A DNA stretch of 10,695 nucleotides. Origin: JAVBUZ01 sp031554725. Its GTDB lineage: Bacteria > Bacillota > Clostridia > Lachnospirales > Lachnospiraceae. Of the stretch, positions 1 through 6,764 are shown piece after piece. The notes under the pieces are model-generated. The model saw only the letters and a list, made by a program, of their open reading frames with translations. It was not told where the DNA came from and searched no databases. Numbering within the stretch: the first letter of the stretch is position 1; every line of letters starts with the position of its first letter. The DNA lies in assembly GCA_031554725.1 (NCBI GenBank), contig JAVBUZ010000166.1:1-10695 (forward strand). The letters run 5' to 3'. Both the position numbers and the translations under genes were made by a program.

Positions 1-1128
1 AAGAAAAATAAGACTTCCCTGAGCAAACATTTTTCCTTCCAGTTCAAAGCTAGCTGGATAAGTCGCTGCCATAATGCTTTCGCCAAGTACGGTAAAGAAA
101 ACGGTTACTCCCATCGTGCTAATAAAGGTCCAAATAATTCCTGCTTGTATTTGTTCTCTTACCAGCTTATATTCTTCTCTTTTCATGATGATAGTAATTT
201 TATGAACCATAGAAACCAAGCCTAGGCTTACCGCCGCTAAAATCAACACTACCCATACCTCATATTTTCCACCAAAGCTTGCATACCTCTTTATTGACTG
301 GTAAATATCTTCTTGTTTTCTTTGATAAAAAAACAAGCCTAGGCAATTTGGCATAATCAGCAATAGCCCAATAAGTCCCGTTGGTAAAATCGAGCGAAGC
401 ATTGCTCCCAATAATTCAGAGTATTTTTCTTGTTTGCTACTTGTATCTTTACTAAATTTTGACTTTTGGCGTCTTCCAGCTCCGATATAAACAAACATTA
501 CGAACAGAAACACTAATATAGCTGCGCTTAGTAGTCCAAGCGCAATTCCACTACTTACATACATACCTGAAAAGTCTCCATTACGTAAAAGTCCAGAAAC
601 CTTCTCACCATATTCTTTGAAGGAAAGTGAGAAAAACAAACTAAAGGTAATGAAAAACAGGGTTCTTGCAATATGAGACACTGCAGTTGGCATTGCAGTT
701 CCCGTTCCTTGGAAATATCCCTTGAGGGCGTTGATACAAGCACTAATTAGTACAATTGGAGCAATAAAATACATGGCTTGCACAGCATACGGAACTAGAA
801 GAATCTTCTCAAACCACAGTCTGCTTACACTATAAAAAATAGCTGTACATATTAGCCCAATGATTACCGCATAAAGCATTGCAACATTTAAGACCCTGCC
901 TGCATTCTTGTACTGTCCCTTTGATAGTCTTAAGCGAACAAGCTTCTCAACTGCTTCCGATATGGGCATTACAAATAACATATATAGCAATAGGAAACTC
1001 TCAAAGGCTGCAACAAAATAACCCAGCCCATTGTCACCCATTTTATTGGACATAAAAATAATTGAAACGATTCCTACTATACTGGCCAATAAGATAATCT
1101 GTCTACTTCTTACTTCTGCATGATTCAT
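1..1128 (-). CDS. MOP-superfamily (SpoVB/MurJ-like) polysaccharide or lipid-II type flippase, 3' end cut by window
   Basis: The minus-strand frame is open from the ATG at 1128 to the window edge (376 codons, no stop), so the C-terminus is missing. Hydrophobic segments lie near residues 11-26, 35-55, 79-101, 117-134, 152-169, 192-216, 242-262, 290-307 and 330-350. This is a polytopic membrane protein; the family usually has 12-14 helices. Residues 56-80 (SEAVEKLVRLRLSKGQYKNA) and 136-150 (KGYFQGTGTAMPTAV) match the pattern of SpoVB-type flippases, which move lipid-linked glycan precursors across the cytoplasmic membrane. A charged cytoplasmic loop spans about 217-240. The start is supported by a GGGGAAGG site about 10 bases upstream. 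It follows ybeY by 42 bases with no terminator seen. The exact substrate (spore peptidoglycan, lipid II or another polysaccharide) cannot be told from sequence. Confidence 0.8.
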   Translation of the reverse strand, partial: MNHAEVRSRQIILLASIVGIVSIIFMSNKMGDNGLGYFVAAFESFLLLYMLFVMPISEAVEKLVRLRLSKGQYKNAGRVLNVAMLYAVIIGLICTAIFYSVSRLWFEKILLVPYAVQAMYFIAPIVLISACINALKGYFQGTGTAMPTAVSHIARTLFFITFSLFFSLSFKEYGEKVSGLLRNGDFSGMYVSSGIALGLLSAAILVFLFVMFVYIGAGRRQKSKFSKDTSSKQEKYSELLGAMLRSILPTGLIGLLLIMPNCLGLFFYQRKQEDIYQSIKRYASFGGKYEVWVVLILAAVSLGLVSMVHKITIIMKREEYKLVREQIQAGIIWTFISTMGVTVFFTVLGESIMAATYPASFELEGKMFAQGSLIFL

Positions 1129-1170
1129 CTTTTGTAATCCTTCCCCTAAGTAAAATTCATTTAATGCATT

Positions 1171-1674
1171 TTAAGCTTCTCGTGAAATTCCTAGTTTTGA
1201 AAGTGTTTCTTCTTGTTTTGCTTCCATCACTTTTGCTTCACTTTCTTCCATGTGGTCATATCCACAAAGGTGAAGCATACTATGAGCAATTAAGAAAGCA
1301 AACTCTCTTTTGTGGCTGTGACCGTAATTTTCTGCTTGTTCAAAAACCTTATCGGCAGAAACAATAATATCTCCCAAAATAAGCTCCCCAGTATCTGGTT
1401 CAAAGCAATCTAACGCATTTTCTTCTGCCAAACTAAAATCGCTTGGTTTTAAAAACTCTACATTAGGAAATGACAACACATCTGTTTCCTTATCAATATT
1501 ACGATGTTCTGCATTAAAACCCCGTATTCCTTCATTATCTGTCAGCAAAACATTTAGCTGCACTTCATATGGGCATTGTTCACTTTCTAGAACCTGATTA
1601 GCTACTAGCTTTATTATCTCTTCCACTTCAAAATCAAATTTCTTATCCGTTTCATTTTCAACGTAAAAAGTCAT
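1171..1674 (-). CDS. ybeY: Endoribonuclease YbeY, 16S rRNA maturation factor
   Basis: A 167-residue protein, the usual length for this family. The zinc-binding signature H-x3-H-x5-H is intact near the C-terminus as HSMLHLCGYDH, with histidines at about 131, 135 and 141. An upstream NxEHRxIDKETDVLSFP block and an LGDIIVS segment are also typical. YbeY is a cytoplasmic single-strand RNase or RNase cofactor, known for 16S rRNA 3'-end processing and ribosome quality control. I chose the ATG at 1674 over the in-frame ATG at 1713. A perfect AAGGAGG lies 12 bases before 1674, and the family N-terminus normally begins just before the F-x-V-x-N-E segment. The start overlaps the 3' end of the HD-family gene by 17 bases, so translation is probably coupled. 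The neighbouring phoH is its usual partner gene. Confidence 0.96.
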   Translation of the reverse strand: MTFYVENETDKKFDFEVEEIIKLVANQVLESEQCPYEVQLNVLLTDNEGIRGFNAEHRNIDKETDVLSFPNVEFLKPSDFSLAEENALDCFEPDTGELILGDIIVSADKVFEQAENYGHSHKREFAFLIAHSMLHLCGYDHMEESEAKVMEAKQEETLSKLGISREA

Positions 1675-2860
1675 AATACAGTTTTTCCTCCTTAAAGATA
1701 TCTTTAATCGCAATAATTTCTTTTAATGATATTTGGCAATTATTTAAGATTCCACTTTCCATTTTTTTCTTAAAAATGGTTTCTATTATTTGATTATAAT
1801 CAAGTGCTGCATCCGATTGCTTTGAAAAAAGAAACAGAATAGACGAAACTACTGCATCTGAAAATAGTAGGATGGCTGTTTCTCTTTGGGTTACTACTGT
1901 TTTTTCATCCACGAACTCCTGCATGATTTGTCTTGAAGCAGGAGGAAAATCATACTCAATACATATGTTTTCAATCATCTCCCATGAAATATCCCCACGC
2001 ATAATTCCAATTCTATGATAATATCCAGCCGCTTTTGTTGCCTCGAAATTGCAGTCCAGTTTTTTTGCTATTCGATCGCAAAAATAAGAGGTATGTACCA
2101 CTTTGTAGTATTCCTCTTTGGAATACTGTTTTAGTTCTACTAATAATGGATATTCTGGATCATTTATTTCCATATATTTATCTCTATATTTATAGATAAT
2201 TGCCGAAGAAAAGATTTTTAAAATCGCTACTAGAAGAATCGTACTAACAATAATATTCATAAAGGGAATTAGAAACAACTCTACACTTAATTTTTCATTG
2301 GCATAAAGTACCACACAAGCGGTCTCACTGACCATAAGTAACAAAACAGAAACAAAAACTGGGATTCCCACCTTAAAGCTTCCATCCAGCTTTTTAAAGA
2401 GACAAGCTCCGGCTACTCCTGAAAAAAAGTAAAGAATAAACGAAATGCCTGCTACTCCTGAAATCATAATCGTTATCAGTAGCATAAGAGCACCTGCTGT
2501 AATCCCTATTATTGTATTACTAAATAGAGAAAGGGTAATAAAGATAACTAAAAATGGCCAGCCAGCAATTGGTAAATACGCGCAAGCAACACTTAACCCC
2601 ATTGTAATTAGGTATACTAAAAAAAAACGTCCGTAATTCTCTCTATTATCATAATCATATAAATGATTGGCATTGGAAAAAGCCATCAAAAATAAGACAA
2701 TGCCAATTCCAATTCCAACCATCACGGTATTGCTTATGATAGTGGTTATGTCAAAACCTCTAAGATAGGATGTCATACATACCACAAACAAAGTTACAAA
2801 AAACATAACTGTTGAAATAATAAATGTATGAATTCCTTGATGTTCCTTATTTTCTACCAT
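1658..2860 (-). CDS. Reduced, probably inactive 7TM-HD protein related to c-di-AMP phosphodiesterase PgpH (YqfF)
   Basis: A 400-residue protein with about seven hydrophobic helices (near 12-32, 42-62, 79-98, 101-118, 120-154, 166-187 and 195-217), followed by a cytoplasmic HD-like region at 235-400. Canonical PgpH is about 700 residues, with an N-terminal anchor, a large extracellular 7TMR-HDED domain, seven helices and an HD phosphodiesterase domain. This copy has no extracellular domain. Its HD region keeps the fold pattern (PLLVELKQYSKEEYYKVVHTS, then GYYHRIG, then LLFSDAVVSS). The expected HHS is HTS (256-258), HD is HR (282-283), the later HH pair is not seen, and the C-terminal YHxRIxYP tail is missing. 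H282 and D335 remain. The position between phoH and ybeY matches Bacillus pgpH. I infer loss of hydrolysis; a binding or scaffold role is possible. It overlaps phoH by 14 bases and ybeY by 17. Confidence 0.8.
   Translation of the reverse strand: MVENKEHQGIHTFIISTVMFFVTLFVVCMTSYLRGFDITTIISNTVMVGIGIGIVLFLMAFSNANHLYDYDNRENYGRFFLVYLITMGLSVACAYLPIAGWPFLVIFITLSLFSNTIIGITAGALMLLITIMISGVAGISFILYFFSGVAGACLFKKLDGSFKVGIPVFVSVLLLMVSETACVVLYANEKLSVELFLIPFMNIIVSTILLVAILKIFSSAIIYKYRDKYMEINDPEYPLLVELKQYSKEEYYKVVHTSYFCDRIAKKLDCNFEATKAAGYYHRIGIMRGDISWEMIENICIEYDFPPASRQIMQEFVDEKTVVTQRETAILLFSDAVVSSILFLFSKQSDAALDYNQIIETIFKKKMESGILNNCQISLKEIIAIKDIFKEEKLYYDFLR
1687..1693 (-). promoter_or_regulatory. Shine-Dalgarno site of ybeY
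   Basis: The minus strand reads AAGGAGG here, 12 bases before the ATG at 1674 and inside the last codons of the upstream HD-family gene. It is the best ribosome binding site seen in the window. It favours the 1674 start over the upstream in-frame ATG at 1713, which would place this site inside the coding sequence. Confidence 0.8.
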
Positions 2861-3857
2861 GATTGTTCCTACTCTTTATATTCTTTCGTGTTTCTCTAGA
2901 TTCTCTAGCTTCAAAATCTTCATATGCTTTTACAATTTTTTGTACCAGTGGATGTCTTACAACATCCTTACTGGTTAGATTGCAAAAAGCAATGTCATCA
3001 ATCTTTCCTAATATTCTTGCTGCAACATCTAAACCTGATTTTGTTCCTGGTAATAAATCCTTTTGAGATGAGTCACCTGTAATAACTACCTTAGAACCAA
3101 ATCCAATTCTAGTTAAAAACATCTTCATCTGTGCTGGCGTAGTATTTTGAGCCTCATCTAAAATAATATAAGCATTGTCTAAGGTTCGACCTCTCATATA
3201 TGCTAACGGGGCTACTTCAATAAGTCCCTTTTCCATATTTTTAGCAAAGCTTTCGGCCCCCATAATTTGATATAGGGCATCGTAAAGTGGCCTTAAATAG
3301 GGGTCTACCTTGCTTTGCAAATCACCTGGTAAAAAACCTAATTTCTCTCCCGCTTCAATAGCTGGTCTTGTTAGGATGATTCTACTTACTTCATTGTTCT
3401 TAAATGCCGTAATTGCCATCGCCATAGCTAAATAAGTTTTTCCAGTACCTGCTGGCCCCAGTCCAAATACTATCATTTTCTTTCTGATTGCATCAACATA
3501 TTGCTTCTGTCCTAAGGTCTTTGGTTTAATGGGCTTCCCGCTTATGGTGTGACAAATCACGTCTGCATCTATCTGTGTTAGTATCTCTTCTTGTTCTTCT
3601 TTACCAAGCTCAATTGCGTAATTCATATTCTGTTCCTCTATCTCATTGCCTCTTTTAGATATTTCTGTTAATTGAGCTAAAACTTTGGCAGCCTTTTTTA
3701 CTAGCTTTTCTTCACCCAATATCTTCACTGCCCCGTCTCTATCTACGATACTTACTCCCATGTCCTCCTCAAGAGTTCGTATATAATGATCATTTTGCCC
3801 GAATATTTTTTGCATATGCTGGGTAGGTATTTCCATTGTATATGTTATTTCACTCAT
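2847..3857 (-). CDS. phoH: PhoH-like ATPase (YbeZ/PhoH family)
   Basis: A 336-residue cytoplasmic P-loop ATPase of normal family length. An N-terminal KH-like RNA-binding segment covers about residues 5-65. The PhoH ATPase domain covers about 105-312, with Walker A GPAGTGKT at 134-141, a TRPAIEAGEKLGFLPGD block at 163-179, Walker B IILDEAQN at 231-238, TGDSSQ at 260-265 and RHPLV at 301-305. All these motifs are intact. The family is linked to YbeY and to RNA or ribosome metabolism, with helicase or nucleotidase activity proposed; the true substrate is uncertain. Its ATG overlaps the yqfD stop as ATGA, so translation is likely coupled. The Shine-Dalgarno is only GGCGGG. Its tail overlaps the HD-family gene by 14 bases. 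The last 20 residues are highly charged and probably disordered. Confidence 0.96.
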   Translation of the reverse strand: MSEITYTMEIPTQHMQKIFGQNDHYIRTLEEDMGVSIVDRDGAVKILGEEKLVKKAAKVLAQLTEISKRGNEIEEQNMNYAIELGKEEQEEILTQIDADVICHTISGKPIKPKTLGQKQYVDAIRKKMIVFGLGPAGTGKTYLAMAMAITAFKNNEVSRIILTRPAIEAGEKLGFLPGDLQSKVDPYLRPLYDALYQIMGAESFAKNMEKGLIEVAPLAYMRGRTLDNAYIILDEAQNTTPAQMKMFLTRIGFGSKVVITGDSSQKDLLPGTKSGLDVAARILGKIDDIAFCNLTSKDVVRHPLVQKIVKAYEDFEARESRETRKNIKSRNNHGRK

Positions 3858-5101
3858 TCATTTCCCGCCTCATTTTCTTCTAGCTGGGTAGCTTCAGCAT
3901 CATCTAGTCGGTTTTCTGTAGTCATTCCGATCTTTTCTACCACCTGCAATTCACCTTCTAAAATCCACTCATTACTACTGGTATCTATTTTAACATTTTT
4001 TTCAATAATTTGTACCCCTTTTTCCTCTAAACTTGTTATTATTTTTGCATATTTTTCTTTTAAAATAGTTTCTGCCTCATTAAGGGTATAGCTTTTTTCC
4101 AAATTTTGGTATTCTCTATATGTTTTACTACCAAAAACTATCGGCAAGGAAACTCCTTTTAACAGTTCTATGCTATTTTTATTTATAACTACATCGTAAT
4201 ATAAGTAGCTTATTTCCTCCAATGATAGTTTATATTCCTTTTCACCTATTTGAATTATGTTCTTTTTCTTTTCTCTTCCCGTATATATCTTTTCTTGATA
4301 TAAAAAAGGGAGGGTTTCTTTTACTGGAATCATATGTTTTAGATATATATCTGCATCCGCTGATGCATATTGATATTTCCGGACAGTCATGTCTTCATTA
4401 AACACGGGAACACTTCCTGACACTAAAACATCTCCCATTTTTATAGCCTGCCCGATAGTAACTTGAGGCATCCCTGCTCTCACTATCATGGAGTAAATGG
4501 TTCCGTCGTATTCACTGATCAAATTAGTTCCATACGGAAAATTGTCTTCTTCTTTTTCTACAATAATATTTTCGTTTTCTTTAATAACAATATTTAGCTT
4601 AGTACCTTCTTGCTTTGCCGACGTCCACGTAACAATGTTAAAGGTCCTTCTAATTTCCTTTTCCAAATTAGCTATATCCACATCTTTTCTTTTCATTCCA
4701 ATCTTTATATTTTGTGAATCTAGAAAATCTTCAAAAATGTCTTCCGTTATGGTATAGTTTCCACTTAATGAAATATCCCATATATATGTAGATGACCAAA
4801 TCCAAAAGGCAATTGCCGCAAATAGTCCTAATACAAAGATTTTTCTAGCAAATACCCTTGGTATCAAAAAAGGGAGTCCACATCTTTTTAATATGGCTAC
4901 CCTAGTTTTTGTTTTTTTTACAATTGGACGTAATTTATAAAAGCCTTGCAGACTTATACTCATATAGTAAATATCGCCTTCTTTTCTTATATCCCATAGT
5001 AATATATTTTTATTACTACAAAGATTCATAAAGCGCTCTGGGGAAAATCCCCATACCTTAATTTTTACATACCCTTTTAGATATTTTAAGAATTCAATCA
5101 T
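3854..5101 (-). CDS. yqfD: Sporulation protein YqfD
   Basis: A 415-residue protein of the YqfD family, conserved in endospore formers and made in the mother cell under sigma-E in Bacillus. The N-terminus (about 1-80) is the family's basic/aromatic cytoplasmic part, opening with FLKYLKGYVKIKVWG. One transmembrane helix follows at about 87-108. The rest is presumably outside the membrane. It includes a POTRA/FtsQ-like segment at about 109-175 (LSGNYTITEDIFEDFL onward) and the family hallmark GMPQVTIGQAIKMGDVLVSG at 210-229. The last 20 residues are acidic. Its start has an AGAGG site just upstream, and it follows yqfC by 26 bases, as in Bacillus. The stop overlaps phoH by 4 bases. The precise biochemical function is not known for the family. 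Confidence 0.95.
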   Translation of the reverse strand: MIEFLKYLKGYVKIKVWGFSPERFMNLCSNKNILLWDIRKEGDIYYMSISLQGFYKLRPIVKKTKTRVAILKRCGLPFLIPRVFARKIFVLGLFAAIAFWIWSSTYIWDISLSGNYTITEDIFEDFLDSQNIKIGMKRKDVDIANLEKEIRRTFNIVTWTSAKQEGTKLNIVIKENENIIVEKEEDNFPYGTNLISEYDGTIYSMIVRAGMPQVTIGQAIKMGDVLVSGSVPVFNEDMTVRKYQYASADADIYLKHMIPVKETLPFLYQEKIYTGREKKKNIIQIGEKEYKLSLEEISYLYYDVVINKNSIELLKGVSLPIVFGSKTYREYQNLEKSYTLNEAETILKEKYAKIITSLEEKGVQIIEKNVKIDTSSNEWILEGELQVVEKIGMTTENRLDDAEATQLEENEAGNE

Positions 5102-5127
5102 ATCCTCTGACCTTTCTATTCTTAACC

Positions 5128-5418
5128 TTAAAGATAGTGGACACTATTTATGTACCCACTTATCTTCATATCTTCATTGGTATAGTAATCTATGGATAAT
5201 TTTGTTCCTTCAAAACGTATTTGACAGGTCTTTCCTTGCAGTAAAATGACAGTGTCTGTATACTCTAAAATCCCCCTATAATTTTCAATCCAAGCATCTT
5301 TATTTCCTGTCATGGTTACAACAAAAGCACCCATCATAATGTCTTTGGGAAGTTGTAAGGATTCAACTAATATTTCTTTGCCATTTTTTTTATTTGTTTT
5401 AGGTTTATTCTTTCTCAT
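5128..5418 (-). CDS. yqfC: Sporulation protein YqfC (YabP/YqfC family)
   Basis: A 96-residue protein that fits the YabP/YqfC family in length and pattern. It has a short basic N-terminus (residues 1-13, Lys/Asn-rich), then ESLQLPKDIMMGAFVVTMTG, the IENYRGILEYTDTVILL core at about 44-60 and the KISGYINSVHYL end. Family members are small soluble sporulation proteins. The Bacillus pair yqfC-yqfD is transcribed in the mother cell by sigma-E. The ATG at 5418 is the only plausible start: an in-frame TAG lies three codons upstream, and the next methionines (27-28) fall inside the conserved domain. No convincing Shine-Dalgarno precedes it. The gene starts 17 bases after the pdp stop, so ribosomes may be handed over from pdp, or a sporulation transcript may use a weak site. 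Confidence 0.93.
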   Translation of the reverse strand: MRKNKPKTNKKNGKEILVESLQLPKDIMMGAFVVTMTGNKDAWIENYRGILEYTDTVILLQGKTCQIRFEGTKLSIDYYTNEDMKISGYINSVHYL

Positions 5419-5435
5419 ATAACACTATATTCAAG

Positions 5436-6743
5436 CTACAGCGATATAATACCTTTCAAAAATGGTACTTTTTCTATCTTACTTTCTGAAAATGTATACG
5501 CACTCACAAATCTTTTTTCTGCCTCTTCACATTTTCCAGCATCACTAGCATGTATCGTCGCAATGCTTTCTCCTGTGGTTACATAATCGCCTCTTTTTTT
5601 GTGAAGCTCAAAACCCACAGCTAAATCTATCACACTTTCTTTTGTTTCTCTTCCACCCCCTAGAATAAGAGAGCAAATTCCAATTTCATCACAGGCAATA
5701 TGCTTTATATATCCTGTCACTGGCGAAATCACTTCTTTTTTTATAGCCGCCTGTGGTAAAAGACTGGTATCATAAACGGCCTCTTTATTTCCACCTTGTG
5801 CCTGAATAAAGTCAGCAAGTTTTTGTAATGCACTTCCGTCTTTAATGGTTTTTTCTAGCATCTGTCTTGCCTGCACTTCATTACTTGCTGCCTCACCACA
5901 TATAAGCATCTGTGAGCCAAGAGCTAAGCATAGTTCAAGAAAATCTGCTTTTCCGTTGCCTTGCAAGGTTTCAATTGCCTCTTTTACTTCTAGTGCATTG
6001 CCTACCGTATAGCCTAAAGGCTGATCCATGTCAGAAATAATCGCTACCGTTTTTCTTCCCGCACCATTTCCAATCTCTACCATGGCTTTTGCTAAGGCAA
6101 AGGCATCCTCTTCCTTTTTCATAAAAGCACCACTACCAGTTTTTACATCTAAAACTATGGCATCCGCGCCAGCTGCTAGTTTTTTGCTCATAATGGAGCT
6201 AGCTATCAATGACATATTATCAACCGTAGCTGTTACATCCCTAAGGGCATAAAGCTTTTTATCTGCTGGTGCCAAATCCGCGGTCTGTCCCATAATGGAT
6301 ATCCCTATCGTATTCACATTCTGAATAAATTCTTTTGTCGTAATTCCCGTAGAAAAACCGTCAAAGCTTTCTAGCTTATCTATGGTTCCGCCAGTGTGTC
6401 CTAAGCCTCTGCCACTCATCTTTGCTACTGGAATATTACATGCTGCTACCATTGGTGCAAGTGCCAAGGAGGTTTTGTCACCAACCCCTCCTGTGCTATG
6501 TTTATCTACCTTTATACCCTTTATACTTGAAAGATCAAGGGTATCTCCGCTATGAGCCATCGCCATAGTTAAAGCTAAGGTTTCCTCTTTGTTCATTCCC
6601 TTAAAATATATTGCCATCATCATAGCTGACATCTGATAATCAGGTATCGTTCCCTTGGTATATTCCTTAATCATAAAATCTATTTCTTCTGACGTTAATA
6701 TTTCACCGTTTCTTTTTTTAATGATTAAATCATACATTCTCAT
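5436..6743 (-). CDS. pdp: Pyrimidine-nucleoside phosphorylase
   Basis: A 435-residue enzyme of normal family length that cleaves uridine, thymidine and deoxyuridine with phosphate to the base and (deoxy)ribose-1-phosphate in cytoplasmic pyrimidine salvage. Domains in order are the helical alpha domain (about 1-65), the alpha/beta phosphate-binding domain with KHSTGGVGDKTSL at 81-93, the signature SGRGLGHTGGTIDKLE at 110-125, and the C-terminal domain (about 345-435). Lys108 sits where broad-specificity PyNP enzymes are reported to have lysine and thymidine-specific E. coli DeoA has methionine. This supports pdp over deoA. The ATG at 6743 has an AGAGG site 8 bases upstream; a second ATG two codons later is less well spaced. 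The gene lies 21 bases after the ABC permease with no terminator, and no other nucleoside gene is visible nearby. Confidence 0.95.
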   Translation of the reverse strand: MRMYDLIIKKRNGEILTSEEIDFMIKEYTKGTIPDYQMSAMMMAIYFKGMNKEETLALTMAMAHSGDTLDLSSIKGIKVDKHSTGGVGDKTSLALAPMVAACNIPVAKMSGRGLGHTGGTIDKLESFDGFSTGITTKEFIQNVNTIGISIMGQTADLAPADKKLYALRDVTATVDNMSLIASSIMSKKLAAGADAIVLDVKTGSGAFMKKEEDAFALAKAMVEIGNGAGRKTVAIISDMDQPLGYTVGNALEVKEAIETLQGNGKADFLELCLALGSQMLICGEAASNEVQARQMLEKTIKDGSALQKLADFIQAQGGNKEAVYDTSLLPQAAIKKEVISPVTGYIKHIACDEIGICSLILGGGRETKESVIDLAVGFELHKKRGDYVTTGESIATIHASDAGKCEEAEKRFVSAYTFSESKIEKVPFLKGIISL

Positions 6744-6764
6744 AGGTTATACCTCTTTTCAAGA

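Noticed and set aside
555..743. Minus-strand 62-residue open frame in another frame of the flippase gene
   Set aside because: It lies wholly inside the longer flippase frame, which has a family-like sequence, helices and a proper start site.
1129..1170. Possible terminator or promoter between ybeY and the flippase gene
   Set aside because: No GC-rich hairpin with a T-tract and no properly spaced -35/-10 pair were seen in these 42 bases.
1675..1713. Longer ybeY starting at ATG 1713
   Set aside because: It would place the perfect AAGGAGG inside the coding sequence and add 13 residues not typical of the family.
2445..4757. Several plus-strand open frames of 63-101 residues opposite the HD gene, phoH and yqfD
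   Set aside because: All are antisense to genes with clear family motifs; their sequences are low-complexity Ser/Phe/Leu-rich shadows typical of A/T-rich genes read backwards.
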